A stretch of 64,000 bases of DNA. Origin: VAXT01 sp963774625 (lineage in GTDB: Bacteria; Actinomycetota; Thermoleophilia; Gaiellales; Gaiellaceae). The DNA lies in contig CAVZFQ010000018.1 of assembly GCA_963774625.1 (NCBI GenBank), positions 310,001 to 374,000 of the forward strand, read 5' to 3'. This document shows positions 1-7,632 of this stretch, in pieces. Made by a program: the position numbers and the translations under genes. Position 1 is the first letter of the stretch. Each line of letters starts with the position of its first letter. The notes under the pieces were generated by a model, which was not told the DNA's origin, searched no databases, and was given only the letters and a program-made list of their open reading frames with translations.

Positions 1-716
1 CCATCCGCGTCACCAAGGCCGGCATCGCGCCGCCGCCTCCGCCTCCGGGGCAGCCGCCGCAGAAGAGGATCTGGCCGAAGACGACCGTTCTCAGCGACTA
101 CAAGGCGGAGAGCTACAAGTGGGCGTTCGTCACGCGCCGGACATCGGTTCGCCGCGGCCCCTCTCGGGGTGCGCGCGCGTTCAGCACGCTGAAGACGACG
201 ACCCCGGAGTACTTCCCGAACCTCGTCCAGACCCTGCACCAGAGGAAGTTCCGCAACGGGCAGATCTGGGTCCAGGTTCGCCTCGCCGTCCTGCCGAACA
301 GCTCGACCGGCTGGGTCCCGCGGAAGACACTCGGCCGGTACCGGACAGTGCGCACGCGGCTCTTCGTCTCGCGCAGCGGGACCCGGGCAACTCTCTACCG
401 TCGCGGGCAGAAGATCTTCACGACCCGTGTCGGAGTCGGTCAGTCTCAATGGCCGACACCGCGCGGTGACTTCTATACCCGTGAGGTGCTGACCGGGTAC
501 AGCATGCCGGTCTACGGGCCGATCGCGATCGGGATCAGCGCCCGCTCGCCGGTGCTCACCGACTGGCCCGGAGGGGGCTTCATCGGGATCCACGGGACGA
601 ATCAGCCGGGGATCCTGCCCGGGCGCGTCTCGCACGGCTGCGTCCGCATGCGGAACGCGGCGATCATGCGCCTGAACCGGCTGATGCCCCTCGGCACGCC
701 CGTTCAGGTCCGCTAG
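1..716 (+). CDS. L,D-transpeptidase (YkuD family), 5' end outside window
   Basis: Frame 3 is open from the first base, so the start lies upstream of the window. The C-terminal ~120 residues form a YkuD catalytic domain, with the His of IHGTNQP and the catalytic Cys of SHGCVRM about 20 residues later. The family makes 3-3 peptidoglycan cross-links or attaches proteins to peptidoglycan outside the membrane. The upstream part has a short Pro-rich stretch and then a region rich in basic and aromatic residues, probably an SH3-like or linker domain. Its stop abuts the convergent glutaredoxin stop with no gap. Family call is firm; the exact substrate is unknown. Confidence 0.88.
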   Translation, partial: IRVTKAGIAPPPPPPGQPPQKRIWPKTTVLSDYKAESYKWAFVTRRTSVRRGPSRGARAFSTLKTTTPEYFPNLVQTLHQRKFRNGQIWVQVRLAVLPNSSTGWVPRKTLGRYRTVRTRLFVSRSGTRATLYRRGQKIFTTRVGVGQSQWPTPRGDFYTREVLTGYSMPVYGPIAIGISARSPVLTDWPGGGFIGIHGTNQPGILPGRVSHGCVRMRNAAIMRLNRLMPLGTPVQVR

Positions 717-959
717 CTAGGCGGCGAGCTTTCCCTCTTTGTCGAGCTGCCAGAGCTCGACGTAACCGCCGATCGGCCGGTCGTCGATCAGGATCTGCGG
801 AACCGTCCAGCCGCCGGTGAGCTCGAACAGGCGCTGCCGGAAGTGCGGATCGTCGTCGAGGTTGATCTCCTCGTAGGCGAGGCCGCGCTGGTCGAGCAGC
901 ACCTTCGCGCGGACGCAGTAGCCGCACCAGCGGGTCGTGTACATGGTGATCTTGGGCAT
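717..959 (-). CDS. glutaredoxin-like protein (CGYC)
   Basis: 80-residue thioredoxin-fold protein with the redox motif CGYC near residues 12-15, the cis-Pro segment WTVPQI and the C-terminal GGYVEL loop, matching class I glutaredoxin and mycoredoxin length. It should reduce disulfides or mixed disulfides in the cytoplasm. In actinobacteria such proteins often work with mycothiol rather than glutathione; that is inference here. It is transcribed divergently from recO, probably from the reverse reading of the TACACTA heptamer at 992-998, which gives a leader of about 25 bases. Confidence 0.9.
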   Translation of the reverse strand: MPKITMYTTRWCGYCVRAKVLLDQRGLAYEEINLDDDPHFRQRLFELTGGWTVPQILIDDRPIGGYVELWQLDKEGKLAA

Positions 960-991
960 TCGGAGCGTCCGTTCCCGACGGGGCTGCTCTC

Positions 992-998
992 TACACTA
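992..998. promoter_or_regulatory. two-way -10 element TACACTA (glutaredoxin / recO)
   Basis: On the + strand TACACT ends 6 bases before the recO GTG at 1004, the spacing of a leaderless transcript. On the - strand the same bases read TAGTGT, placed for the glutaredoxin gene. No Shine-Dalgarno precedes recO. Confidence 0.6.
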
Positions 999-1003
999 GA
1001 GAC

Positions 1004-1735
1004 GTGGGGCGGACCTACCGGACCGAGGCTGTCGTGCTGCGCTCGATCCGGCTCGGCGAAGCCGATCGCGTGCTGCACGTCTACACGCTGGATCGTGGGC
1101 GCGTGGGCGCTGTCGCGAAGGGCGTCCGCCGGACGAAGTCGCGCTTCGGTGCCCGGCTGGAGCCGCTCAGCCACGTCGAGTTGATGCTCTATCAGGGCAG
1201 CGGGGAGCTGCAGACGGTGACGGGCGTCGAGCTGATTCGGCCGCACAGCGCGGTGCGTGAGGACTCGTACCGCCTCGGGGTCGGGCTGGTCGGGTCGGAG
1301 GCGATGCTCCGGCTCTTCGTCGAGCAGGAGGCGAACCCGCGCGCGTTCGAGGCGCTGACGCGGTTCCTGGACGCTCTGGACGAGTGGCCGGGGAACGGTG
1401 CGGAGCGGCCCGCGCTCGACGCGCTGGCGCTCTCCTTTCAGTTGAAGCTGCTCTGGCTCTCCGGCTACCTGCCGCACCTGACGAGCTGCGCGGAGTGCGG
1501 CGCGACGGATGCGCTGGCCGGCTACTCGCCGCGTGCGGGCGGGGCCGTGTGCGTGCGGTGCGCGGCGGGGGCGTTGCCGCTCTCCGGGGACGGGATCCGG
1601 GGCATCGAAGGGCTCCTCGGTGCGCCGCTGGCGGATGCGCAGATCGACAAGGGGCCGGCACGCGAGGCGCTCGGAGTCGTCACCGCGTCGTACGAGTACC
1701 ACGGCGGTTTCCGCCTGAAGACGCTGGCCAGCTAG
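1004..1735 (+). CDS. recO: DNA repair protein RecO
   Basis: 243 residues, usual RecO length. An N-terminal OB-fold begins YRTEAVVLRSIRLGEADRVL, followed by the helical domain and a four-Cys zinc site (CAEC and CVRC, about residues 160-184). RecO loads RecA onto SSB-coated DNA together with RecR and anneals strands in RecF-pathway gap repair. The GTG start lies 6 bases after the TACACT hexamer, so the mRNA is probably leaderless. The gene stands alone; downstream sequence is the non-coding, G-rich stretch before the decayed propeller gene. Confidence 0.93.
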   Translation: MGRTYRTEAVVLRSIRLGEADRVLHVYTLDRGRVGAVAKGVRRTKSRFGARLEPLSHVELMLYQGSGELQTVTGVELIRPHSAVREDSYRLGVGLVGSEAMLRLFVEQEANPRAFEALTRFLDALDEWPGNGAERPALDALALSFQLKLLWLSGYLPHLTSCAECGATDALAGYSPRAGGAVCVRCAAGALPLSGDGIRGIEGLLGAPLADAQIDKGPAREALGVVTASYEYHGGFRLKTLAS

Positions 1736-2034
1736 CACGTGCGGCCGACCAGAGGGTGACTCGATTGCGAAGGTCGTCGGACTCGGCCCGCGGGCTCTGC
1801 GCGAGGACGCGGCCGACTCGCCGAGACTTGGCCGACGCACGCGGCCTACTGCGCAGCGCGTGCGCCGGATCCGCGTTCGGGCGTCGCCAACCGAAGGCCA
1901 ACGACCTCGGCACGACGCACCGCGTCGGCGGCGATGGCGGAGGAAGCGGGGGGCGCCGGTGGGGTGGGGAGGGGCGGCACAGGTGGAGGAGGTGGTGGCG
2001 GGGGGGCGGAGGAGGGGGTGGAGGCGGCGGCGCG
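1736..2034. other. intergenic stretch without a supported gene
   Basis: About 300 bases between the recO stop and the end of the decayed propeller gene. No reading frame shows recognisable homology or gene-like composition. The right third (from 1926) is an imperfect GGN tract; the left part looks like unconstrained GC-rich spacer. Confidence 0.6.
1926..2033. repeat. G-rich GGN simple-sequence tract 1
   Basis: Imperfect run of GGC/GGT/GGA triplets and longer G runs on the + strand, polyproline-coding on the - strand. It lies directly after the ancestral stop of the propeller pseudogene. Multiple runs of three or more G could fold as a G-quadruplex. Two similar tracts lie inside the pseudogene. 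Confidence 0.8.
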
Positions 2035-2390
2035 TTAGCGCTGCCAGTCGGCCGGTTCGTTGGTGTTTGGCGTGTTCGTCAGGTTAGCTGGTTGCTGTCG
2101 GGGCCATGACGAAGAGGTCAGTCTTGCCGAACAACCTCGAGAAGAGGATCTTTGTGCCGTCGGGTGCCCACACCGGATCCTCTTCCCAGGAAACGCTGTT
2201 CGTCAGCCTCGTCTGATCGGAGCCGTCGGCGTCCATCGCGTAGAGGTCAGGATCACCGTCCCGGTCGCTGACGAACACGATGCTCGCACCGTCGGGCGAC
2301 CACGCAGGCATCGCGTCGAAATCGCCGTTGTCCGTCAGCCGTCTGACATTGGTGCCGCCGGGGCTCATGAGGTAGAGCTAGTGCGGTGAT

Positions 2391-2439
2391 GGCGGCGGCG
2401 GCGGCGGCGGAGCGGGCGGCGGAGGTGGCGGTGGAGGAG
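2391..2439. repeat. G-rich GGN simple-sequence tract 2, inside the propeller pseudogene
   Basis: About 49 bases of GGC/GGA/GGT triplets on the + strand. In the frame that carries the adjacent propeller blades it encodes a run of prolines inside a blade, between the FMST and LYLMS segments, so it looks like an insertion or expansion rather than part of the fold. Confidence 0.8.
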
Positions 2440-2844
2440 CGTCCATGGTGCTCATGAAGGCGATCGTCGAGCCGTCGGGCGACCAGGCGCGAAAGCCTCC
2501 AGCGCAGAGCCCTGACTGACCCGGTGCAGATCTGTGCCGTCGGCGTTCATGACCCACAGGTGCGACTGGCCCTCTAGGGACGATGTGAAGACGATCTTTT
2601 GTCCGTCCGGCGACCAGTCTGGGTCGCCGTCGATCACGGTGTTGTGCGTCAGCTGGACCAGGTTGCTGCCGTCCGCGTTCATCACGTAGATCTCGGTGTT
2701 GTAGGGGTTGAGGTCGCGGTGTGTGGCGAATGCGATCCTCGTGTCCGGTGCTGGCACCGGCCAGGATGCCAGTTGCGACAGTAGGGAGCCGGTCGACTGG
2801 TCCGCAGGAGGTTCCATACGAAGAGCACCCACGGGGGAGGGTTC

Positions 2845-2925
2845 GGTGGCGGCGGTGGAGGTGGCGGCGGCGGCGGTGGAGGTGGCGCCGGCGGCGGTGG
2901 AGGCGGCGGAGGCGGCGGGCGGAGG
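2845..2925. repeat. G-rich GGN simple-sequence tract 3, inside the propeller pseudogene
   Basis: About 80 bases of GGN triplets on the + strand. On the coding (-) strand it reads as an Ala/Ser/Thr-rich linker in the annotated frame and as polyproline in a neighbouring frame. It interrupts the first blade, between QLVFSSDR and the next TRIAFA strand. Confidence 0.8.
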
Positions 2926-3168
2926 TCCTCGGAGGAGCTCAGCGAGCCCGGGAATGTCCGCTCGATCGCTCGAGAAAACGAGCTGTCCGGTGCCTGGCAG
3001 CCGGTCGTGTGCTCGTCGAGCCGGCGGCGTCCCAACGGCAATGAGCGCGAACGACGCCAAGGCGAGAATGGAGACTTTCCCAAACACCCTCCGGCTCGTT
3101 CCGGCCATCACTCAGCGCCTCCCCTCTGGGGTGATCTCACAGAGCATTCCACATGCGACACTCGGAGG

Positions 3169-3585
3169 GTGAAGCGCGAGTTGCCAGGGGGCCTCGAGCT
3201 CGACGACGATCCGGGGCGCGTCGATGTCGACGCCGTCTACGCGTTCCTGTCGACCGAGGCGTACTGGGCCAAGGGGCGGCCACGGGAGACCGTCGAGCGC
3301 CTGATCCGGGAGGCCTCACGCGTGGTGGGGCTGTACGAAGGGCGAGCGGCTGATCGGCTTCGCGCGAACGGTCTCGGACGACGCGTCGTTCGCGTATCTG
3401 GCGGACGTCTACGTGCTGCCGGAGTACCGCGGTCGCGGGCTCGGCGTCGAGCTCGTCACCGAGGCAGTCGAGAACGGGCCGTAGCGAAGCGGCGCTGGCT
3501 GCTGCACACGCAGGACGCGCACTCGCTGTACGAAAAATTCGGCTTCGCCAAGGCGAACGAGAAGCTCATGGAGCGCAATCCGTAG
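3169..3585 (+). pseudogene. GNAT acetyltransferase copy 1, double frameshift
   Basis: The N-terminus (GTG at 3169, LPGGLELDDDPGRVDVDAV) and the C-terminus (RRWLLHTQDAHSLYEKFGF) are in one frame, but the middle is out of frame. An extra base near 3340 and a missing base near 3483, relative to copy 2, cause this. In the correct middle frame the sequence reads ERLIGFARTVSDDASFAYL and then the acetyl-CoA loop RGRGLG, before hitting TAG. The CoA-binding core is therefore lost from the protein actually encoded. Bases 3200-3585 are repeated at 3612-3997 with a constant 412-bp offset. Confidence 0.75.
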
Positions 3586-3611
3586 TGGCTGCCGCGGACG
3601 CCCTGGTACGA

Positions 3612-3997
3612 TCGACGACGATCCAGGGCGCGTCGATGTCGACGCCGTCTACGCGTTCCTGTCGACCGAGGCGTACTGGGCCAAAGGACGTCCGCGCGAG
3701 ACCGTCGAGCGCCTGATCCGCGAGGCCTCTCGCGTCGTCGGGCTCTACGAGAGCGAGCGGCTGATCGGCTTCGCGCGAACAGTCTCGGACGACGCGTCCT
3801 TCGCGTATCTGGCGGACGTTTACGTGCTCCCGGAGTACCGCGGCCGCGGGCTCGGCGTCGAGCTCGTCACCGAGGCAGTCGAGAACAGCCCGTATGCGAA
3901 GCGGCGCTGGCTGCTGCACACGCAGGACGCCCACTCGCTGTACGAACGCTTCGGCTTCGAGAGAGCGAACGAGAAGCTCATGGAGCGAAACCCGTAG
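3612..3997 (+). pseudogene. GNAT acetyltransferase copy 2, intact body without a start
   Basis: The duplicated block continues in one frame to the stop at 3995 and keeps the whole GNAT core, including LADVYVLPEYRGRGLG and WLLHTQDAHSLYERFGF. The repeat begins inside the gene, so the first ~14 residues and the start codon of copy 1 were not copied. The first in-frame ATG/GTG/TTG would be deep inside (a GTG in VYVLPEYRG). A TACGAT hexamer sits exactly at the left junction (3607-3612), but no usable start codon follows it. The substrate of the parent acetyltransferase is unknown. Confidence 0.7.
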
Positions 3998-4014
3998 CAG
4001 GCCGAGTCACCTCG

Positions 4015-4020
4015 TAGGAT
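4015..4020 (+). promoter_or_regulatory. -10 hexamer TAGGAT of glyQ
   Basis: Seven bases separate it from the glyQ GTG at 4028 and there is no Shine-Dalgarno, which indicates a leaderless or near-leaderless mRNA. Confidence 0.55.
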
Positions 4021-4027
4021 CACGGCC

Positions 4028-4888
4028 GTGAACTTTCAGGACATGATCGCCGCCCTGCAGAGCTACTGGGCCGAGCGCGGCTGCGTGATCATGCAGCCGT
4101 ACCACACCGAGCTCGGCGCGGGCACGTCGAATCCGGCCACCTTCATCCGCGTGCTCGACCCGAGCCAGAAGGAGTGGCGCGCGGCCTACGTCGAGCCGGT
4201 CATTCGCCCGACGGACGGCCGCTACGGCGAGAACCCGTTCCGCTTCCAGCACTACTTCCAGTACCAGGTGATCCTCAAGCCGGCCCCCGAGGACGTGCTC
4301 GACCAGTACTTCGGCTCGCTCGAGGCGCTCGGGATCGACCTCCGCAAGCACGACATCAGGCTCGTGGAGGACGACTGGGAGCAGCCGACGCTCGGAGCCT
4401 GGGGCCTCGGCTGGGAGGTCTGGTCGGACGGGATGGAGGTCACGCAGTTCACGTACTTCCAGCAGCTCGGCGGGATCGACCTGGAGATCATCCCGGCCGA
4501 GATGACGTACGGGCTCGAGCGGCTTGCGCTGTTCCTCCAGGGCAAGGAGTCCGTGTTCGACCTGGAGTGGGCGCCAGGCGTCACGTGGGGCGACGTCTAT
4601 CGCGAGAACGAGCGGCAGTGGTCGCAGTACAACTACGAGGAGGCACCGGTGGACGTGCTGCAGCGGCGCTTCGACGAGCACGAGGCAGAGGCCGATCAGC
4701 TCCTCGACAAGGGCCTGCCGCTGCCGGCGTACGACCAGGTGCTGAAGTCGTCGCACGCCTTCAACCTGCTCGACGCGCGCGGCGCGGTGTCCGTCACGGA
4801 GCGCGCCGCGTACATCGGCCGCGTCCGCAAGCTTGCGCGCCGCTTCGCCCAGCTCTACGTGGGAGCCGATGGCGACGCTCCTGGTTGA
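4028..4888 (+). CDS. glyQ: glycyl-tRNA synthetase alpha subunit
   Basis: 286 residues, full length for the alpha chain of the alpha2-beta2 enzyme. It opens with FQDMIAALQSYWAERGC and keeps the class II catalytic core, including the GTSNPATF and PTDGRYGENPFR segments. It activates glycine with ATP and, with the beta subunit, charges tRNA-Gly in the cytoplasm. The reading frame overlaps glyS by 20 bases, so translation is coupled. Well-studied actinobacteria usually carry the unrelated single-chain enzyme, so the two-subunit form is noteworthy here. Confidence 0.97.
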   Translation: MNFQDMIAALQSYWAERGCVIMQPYHTELGAGTSNPATFIRVLDPSQKEWRAAYVEPVIRPTDGRYGENPFRFQHYFQYQVILKPAPEDVLDQYFGSLEALGIDLRKHDIRLVEDDWEQPTLGAWGLGWEVWSDGMEVTQFTYFQQLGGIDLEIIPAEMTYGLERLALFLQGKESVFDLEWAPGVTWGDVYRENERQWSQYNYEEAPVDVLQRRFDEHEAEADQLLDKGLPLPAYDQVLKSSHAFNLLDARGAVSVTERAAYIGRVRKLARRFAQLYVGADGDAPG

Positions 4889-6728
4889 GATCGGCTGCGA
4901 GGAGCTGCCGGCGGGAGCGTGCCGCGAGGCGCTGGCGCAGTTACCGGCGGCTGCAGAGCAGGCTCTGGGCGTCACGCCGACGCAGGTCCTCGTCACGCCG
5001 CGACGGCTGGCGGTGCTCGTGGAGGACGTGGCCGCCCAGACTCCGGATCGCTGGGTCAAGGGGCCTCCCGTGAACATGGCGGAGAAGGCTGCGGCCGGCT
5101 TTGCGAAGCGACACGGGGTCGCGGTCGAGGAGCTCCAGGAACGCGACGGCTTCCTCGGCGTCGAGGTGTCGGGGCAGGCGATCGAGGAGGTGTTGCCGGA
5201 GCAGGTGGACGCGCTCGTGCACGGCCTCTCCTTCTCGAAGACGATGCGCTGGGACGACAGCGGCCTGCGCTTTCCGCGTCCGGTGCGCTGGCGGCTCGCC
5301 ATGGTCGACGCTCAGGCGATCGTCGGCGACACGACGTTCGGGCACAGGTTCACAGCGGGCGCCCTGGAGGTGCCGGAGGCCTCGGCGTACCTCGAGACGT
5401 TGCGCGCCGCAGACGTCGAGCCCGATCAGGACGCGCGCCGGGCGCAGATCGTCCAGTCACTGGACGAGCTCGGCGGCTGGAGCGATCCGAACGGCGTCCT
5501 CGACGAGGTCGTCTTCCTGGCCGAGCGCGCGGTCGTCATCGACGGGCGGTTCGACGAGCGCTATTTACAGCTTCCGCGCCGGGTCATCGAAACCACGATT
5601 CAGCACCACATCCGAGCCTTCCCGCTCGGGGAGAACCGCTTCGCGTTCGTTGCGAACGGCGGCGACCCGGAAACCGTGCGCGGCGGTCTCGAAAACGTCG
5701 TCGGCGGCCGGCTGGAGGACGCGTCGTTCACGTTCGAGCGTGACCTCAAGGTCGGGCTCGACGGTCTCGCCGAGCGGCTCGGCGCGATCACATTCTTCGC
5801 CGGCGGGGGAAGCTACGCCGACAAGACGGCGCGGCTGGCGAAGCTCGTCGAGGCGCTCGGTGGAGGTGAGGCAGCGCTCGAGGCGGCACGACTGGCCAAG
5901 GCGGATCAGGCGTCTGAGCTCGTCCGTGAGTTCCCGGAGCTCGAGGGCCACGTCGGCGCCGAGTACGCACGGCTCGCCGGTTACCCGGAGGCGGTCTCGG
6001 CTGCGATCGACGAGCAGTACCTGCCCGATGCGGCGGATGCACCGCTTCCGCAGACGGAGGCGGGGCGTGTTCTGTCGGCGGCGGACAAGATCGACACGCT
6101 CAACGTTTCGTTCGGGCTCGGGCACAAGCCCACCGGCTCGCGGGACCCCTATGGGCTGCGGCGCGCCGCAATCGGCCTCTGCCGGCTCGCGGCCGAGGGC
6201 CAGTTGACGATTCCTCGCGCGCAGCTCGATCCGGAGGTTCGGGAGTTCGTGGAGGAGCGCTTCGAAGGGCTCGTCGACGTGCCTGTCGAGTACGTTCGCG
6301 CCGCCCGGCGCTCGGAGGTGCGCGACCTCGGATCGGTCGCTCGGCTCGCACGGGCGCTGGTGGCCCTTCCGGACGAGCGGTTCGGGCCAATCCACACCGC
6401 CTACACCCGGTCGGAGCGGCTCGCGGAGAAGGAGCAGGGCGCTGCAGCCGAGCTCGACTCGGCACTCCTCGTCGAACCGGCCGAGCTCGAGGTCGCACAG
6501 GCAATCCAGCGGCTGGACACGCAGCTCGAGGGATCGCTCGAGGCGGGCGACTTCGATGCGGCCGTCGAGTCAGCCGCCGAGATCGGCCCGGCCCTCGACC
6601 GCTTCTTCGAGGACGTGCTCGTCATGGCCGAAGACAGTGCCGTTCGGGCCAATCGCCTGCGCCTCCTGCTCAACGTCCGAGACACGCTGGGCAAGCTGGG
6701 CGAGCTCTCGCAAATCCCCCGCAAATAG
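4869..6728 (+). CDS. glyS: glycyl-tRNA synthetase beta subunit
   Basis: 619 residues from the ATG at 4869, preceded by GGGAG. A longer frame from 4833 exists, but the conserved N-terminus (ATLLVEIGCEELPAGACREA) starts at 4869. Recognisable parts are the N-terminal tRNA-handling domain, the HD-like segment (FFAGGGSYADKTARLAKLVE; ADKIDTLNVSFGLGHKPTGS) and a C-terminal anticodon-binding helical domain ending VRDTLGKLGELSQI. It is somewhat shorter than the ~690-residue enterobacterial protein. It forms the tRNA-binding half of GlyRS with GlyQ. Confidence 0.96.
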   Translation: MATLLVEIGCEELPAGACREALAQLPAAAEQALGVTPTQVLVTPRRLAVLVEDVAAQTPDRWVKGPPVNMAEKAAAGFAKRHGVAVEELQERDGFLGVEVSGQAIEEVLPEQVDALVHGLSFSKTMRWDDSGLRFPRPVRWRLAMVDAQAIVGDTTFGHRFTAGALEVPEASAYLETLRAADVEPDQDARRAQIVQSLDELGGWSDPNGVLDEVVFLAERAVVIDGRFDERYLQLPRRVIETTIQHHIRAFPLGENRFAFVANGGDPETVRGGLENVVGGRLEDASFTFERDLKVGLDGLAERLGAITFFAGGGSYADKTARLAKLVEALGGGEAALEAARLAKADQASELVREFPELEGHVGAEYARLAGYPEAVSAAIDEQYLPDAADAPLPQTEAGRVLSAADKIDTLNVSFGLGHKPTGSRDPYGLRRAAIGLCRLAAEGQLTIPRAQLDPEVREFVEERFEGLVDVPVEYVRAARRSEVRDLGSVARLARALVALPDERFGPIHTAYTRSERLAEKEQGAAAELDSALLVEPAELEVAQAIQRLDTQLEGSLEAGDFDAAVESAAEIGPALDRFFEDVLVMAEDSAVRANRLRLLLNVRDTLGKLGELSQIPRK

Positions 6729-6746
6729 CCACGAGGGGTCCCAGCC

Positions 6747-6776
6747 GTGCCTGGCACGTGCCTGGCACCGGGTTTT
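6747..6776 (+). terminator. possible glyS terminator made of two GTGCCTGGCAC copies and a T run
   Basis: Two tandem copies of the near-palindrome GTGCCTGGCAC (6747-6757 and 6758-6768) are followed by CGGG and five T. This could fold into a hairpin with a short U tract. The same 11-mer core recurs elsewhere in the window, so it may instead be a dispersed repeat. Confidence 0.4.
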
Positions 6777-6792
6777 TGCGCTTGGCCGGCGC

Positions 6793-6798
6793 TACGCT
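6793..6798 (+). promoter_or_regulatory. -10 hexamer TACGCT of the PPDK regulator
   Basis: Six bases separate it from the ATG at 6805 and no Shine-Dalgarno is present; leaderless arrangement. Confidence 0.55.
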
Positions 6799-6804
6799 CC
6801 GTCC

Positions 6805-7632
6805 ATGGCCAAGCAGGCGGTGGAGCTTCATGTTGTCTCCGACTCGACGGGAGAGACCGCCACGCGGCTCGTGCACGCTCTCGAGGCGCAGTTTCCCGAC
6901 CAGCCGTTCGAAGAAGTGCGCCACCCGCGCGTGGAAACGCCCGCCGATCTCGATCAGGCCGTGCAGCGAGCCCGAGGGCGGCCCGCAGTGGTCGTCTACA
7001 CGCTCGTCGCGCCCGAGCTCCGCGACGAGATGCGCAGGCTGTGCCGGCGCGCACGCCTGCACTACTGCGACCTGCTCGGCCATCCGATCGAGGCCGTCGC
7101 CAAGGTCTCGGGCATGGCCGCGAAGATGGAGCCCGGCTCACGCCACGCGCTCGACGAGTCGTACTTCAAGCGCATGGAGGCGATCGAGTTCGCGGTCAAG
7201 TACGACGACGGCATGGGCAGCGGCCTCCACGACGCGGACGTCGTTCTCGTCGGTGTCTCCCGGACGTCGAAGACCCCACTCTCGATGTATCTCGGCTACC
7301 TCGGCTGGAAGGCGGCGAACATCCCGATCGTGAAAGGCATCGACCCACCGGGCGACCTCTTCGAGATCGAGCAGACCAAGGTCGTCGGGCTGACCATCGA
7401 CGCGACGCGTCTCGAGGAGATCCGGACCGATCGAGCCCGCAGGATGGGCGGCAACAACAAGCAGTACGCGAAGCTGCTCGAGATCTACGAGGAGCTCGAG
7501 CAGGCGGAGGCGATCCACCGGAAGCTCGGGTGCCCGGTCATCGACACGACGGAGCTGTCGATCGAGGAGACGGCCGCGCGCGTTATCCGGCTCGTCGAGC
7601 AGCGGCGGGCCGAGATGGCCCCGGCGCCCTGA
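6805..7632 (+). CDS. pyruvate, phosphate dikinase regulatory protein (DUF299 family)
   Basis: 275 residues, typical of the bifunctional ADP-dependent kinase and Pi-dependent pyrophosphorylase family that switches PPDK or PEP synthase off and on by Thr phosphorylation. It begins with VELHVVSDSTGETA and carries the nucleotide-binding segment GVSRTSKTP at residues 150-158, then GDLFEIEQTKVVGL. The likely target is the PPDK encoded about 2 kb downstream, where a Thr lies two residues before the catalytic His. The ATG at 6805 is chosen because it follows a TACGCT hexamer by 6 bases and starts the family domain. Confidence 0.93.
   Translation: MAKQAVELHVVSDSTGETATRLVHALEAQFPDQPFEEVRHPRVETPADLDQAVQRARGRPAVVVYTLVAPELRDEMRRLCRRARLHYCDLLGHPIEAVAKVSGMAAKMEPGSRHALDESYFKRMEAIEFAVKYDDGMGSGLHDADVVLVGVSRTSKTPLSMYLGYLGWKAANIPIVKGIDPPGDLFEIEQTKVVGLTIDATRLEEIRTDRARRMGGNNKQYAKLLEIYEELEQAEAIHRKLGCPVIDTTELSIEETAARVIRLVEQRRAEMAPAP

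Larger units (their letters stand above)
2035..3111 (-). pseudogene. TolB-like (PD40) beta-propeller protein, frameshifted
   Basis: Blades with the PD40 signature (DPDWSPDGQKIVF, EIYVMNADGSN, PAWSPDGASIVF, DLYAMDADGS, PVWAPDGTKILF) are spread over several frames. The N-terminus (from 3111) has a hydrophobic signal or anchor segment. Breaks I can place: a one-base shift near 2490, after which WSPDG continues in another frame; a polyproline stretch and an in-frame stop near 2380; and two further shifts near 2090-2110, after which a typical propeller ending (NLTNTPNTNEPADWQR) runs to a stop at 2035. An intact relative would be a secreted or periplasmic TolB-like protein. Sequencing error could explain single shifts, but not the polyproline insertion and stop together. 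Confidence 0.8.

Noticed and set aside
1680..1913. A 77-residue - strand frame after recO
   Set aside because: No start signal, no homology, and overlap with the recO end; composition looks like GC-rich noise.
1926..2930. GGN tracts as a CRISPR array or minisatellite with spacers
   Set aside because: Triplets are imperfect with no regular spacer and no cas genes; they are simple-sequence tracts.
3586..3634. A start codon for GNAT copy 2 (GTG at 3585 or ATG at 3634)
   Set aside because: Both are out of frame with the acetyltransferase body.
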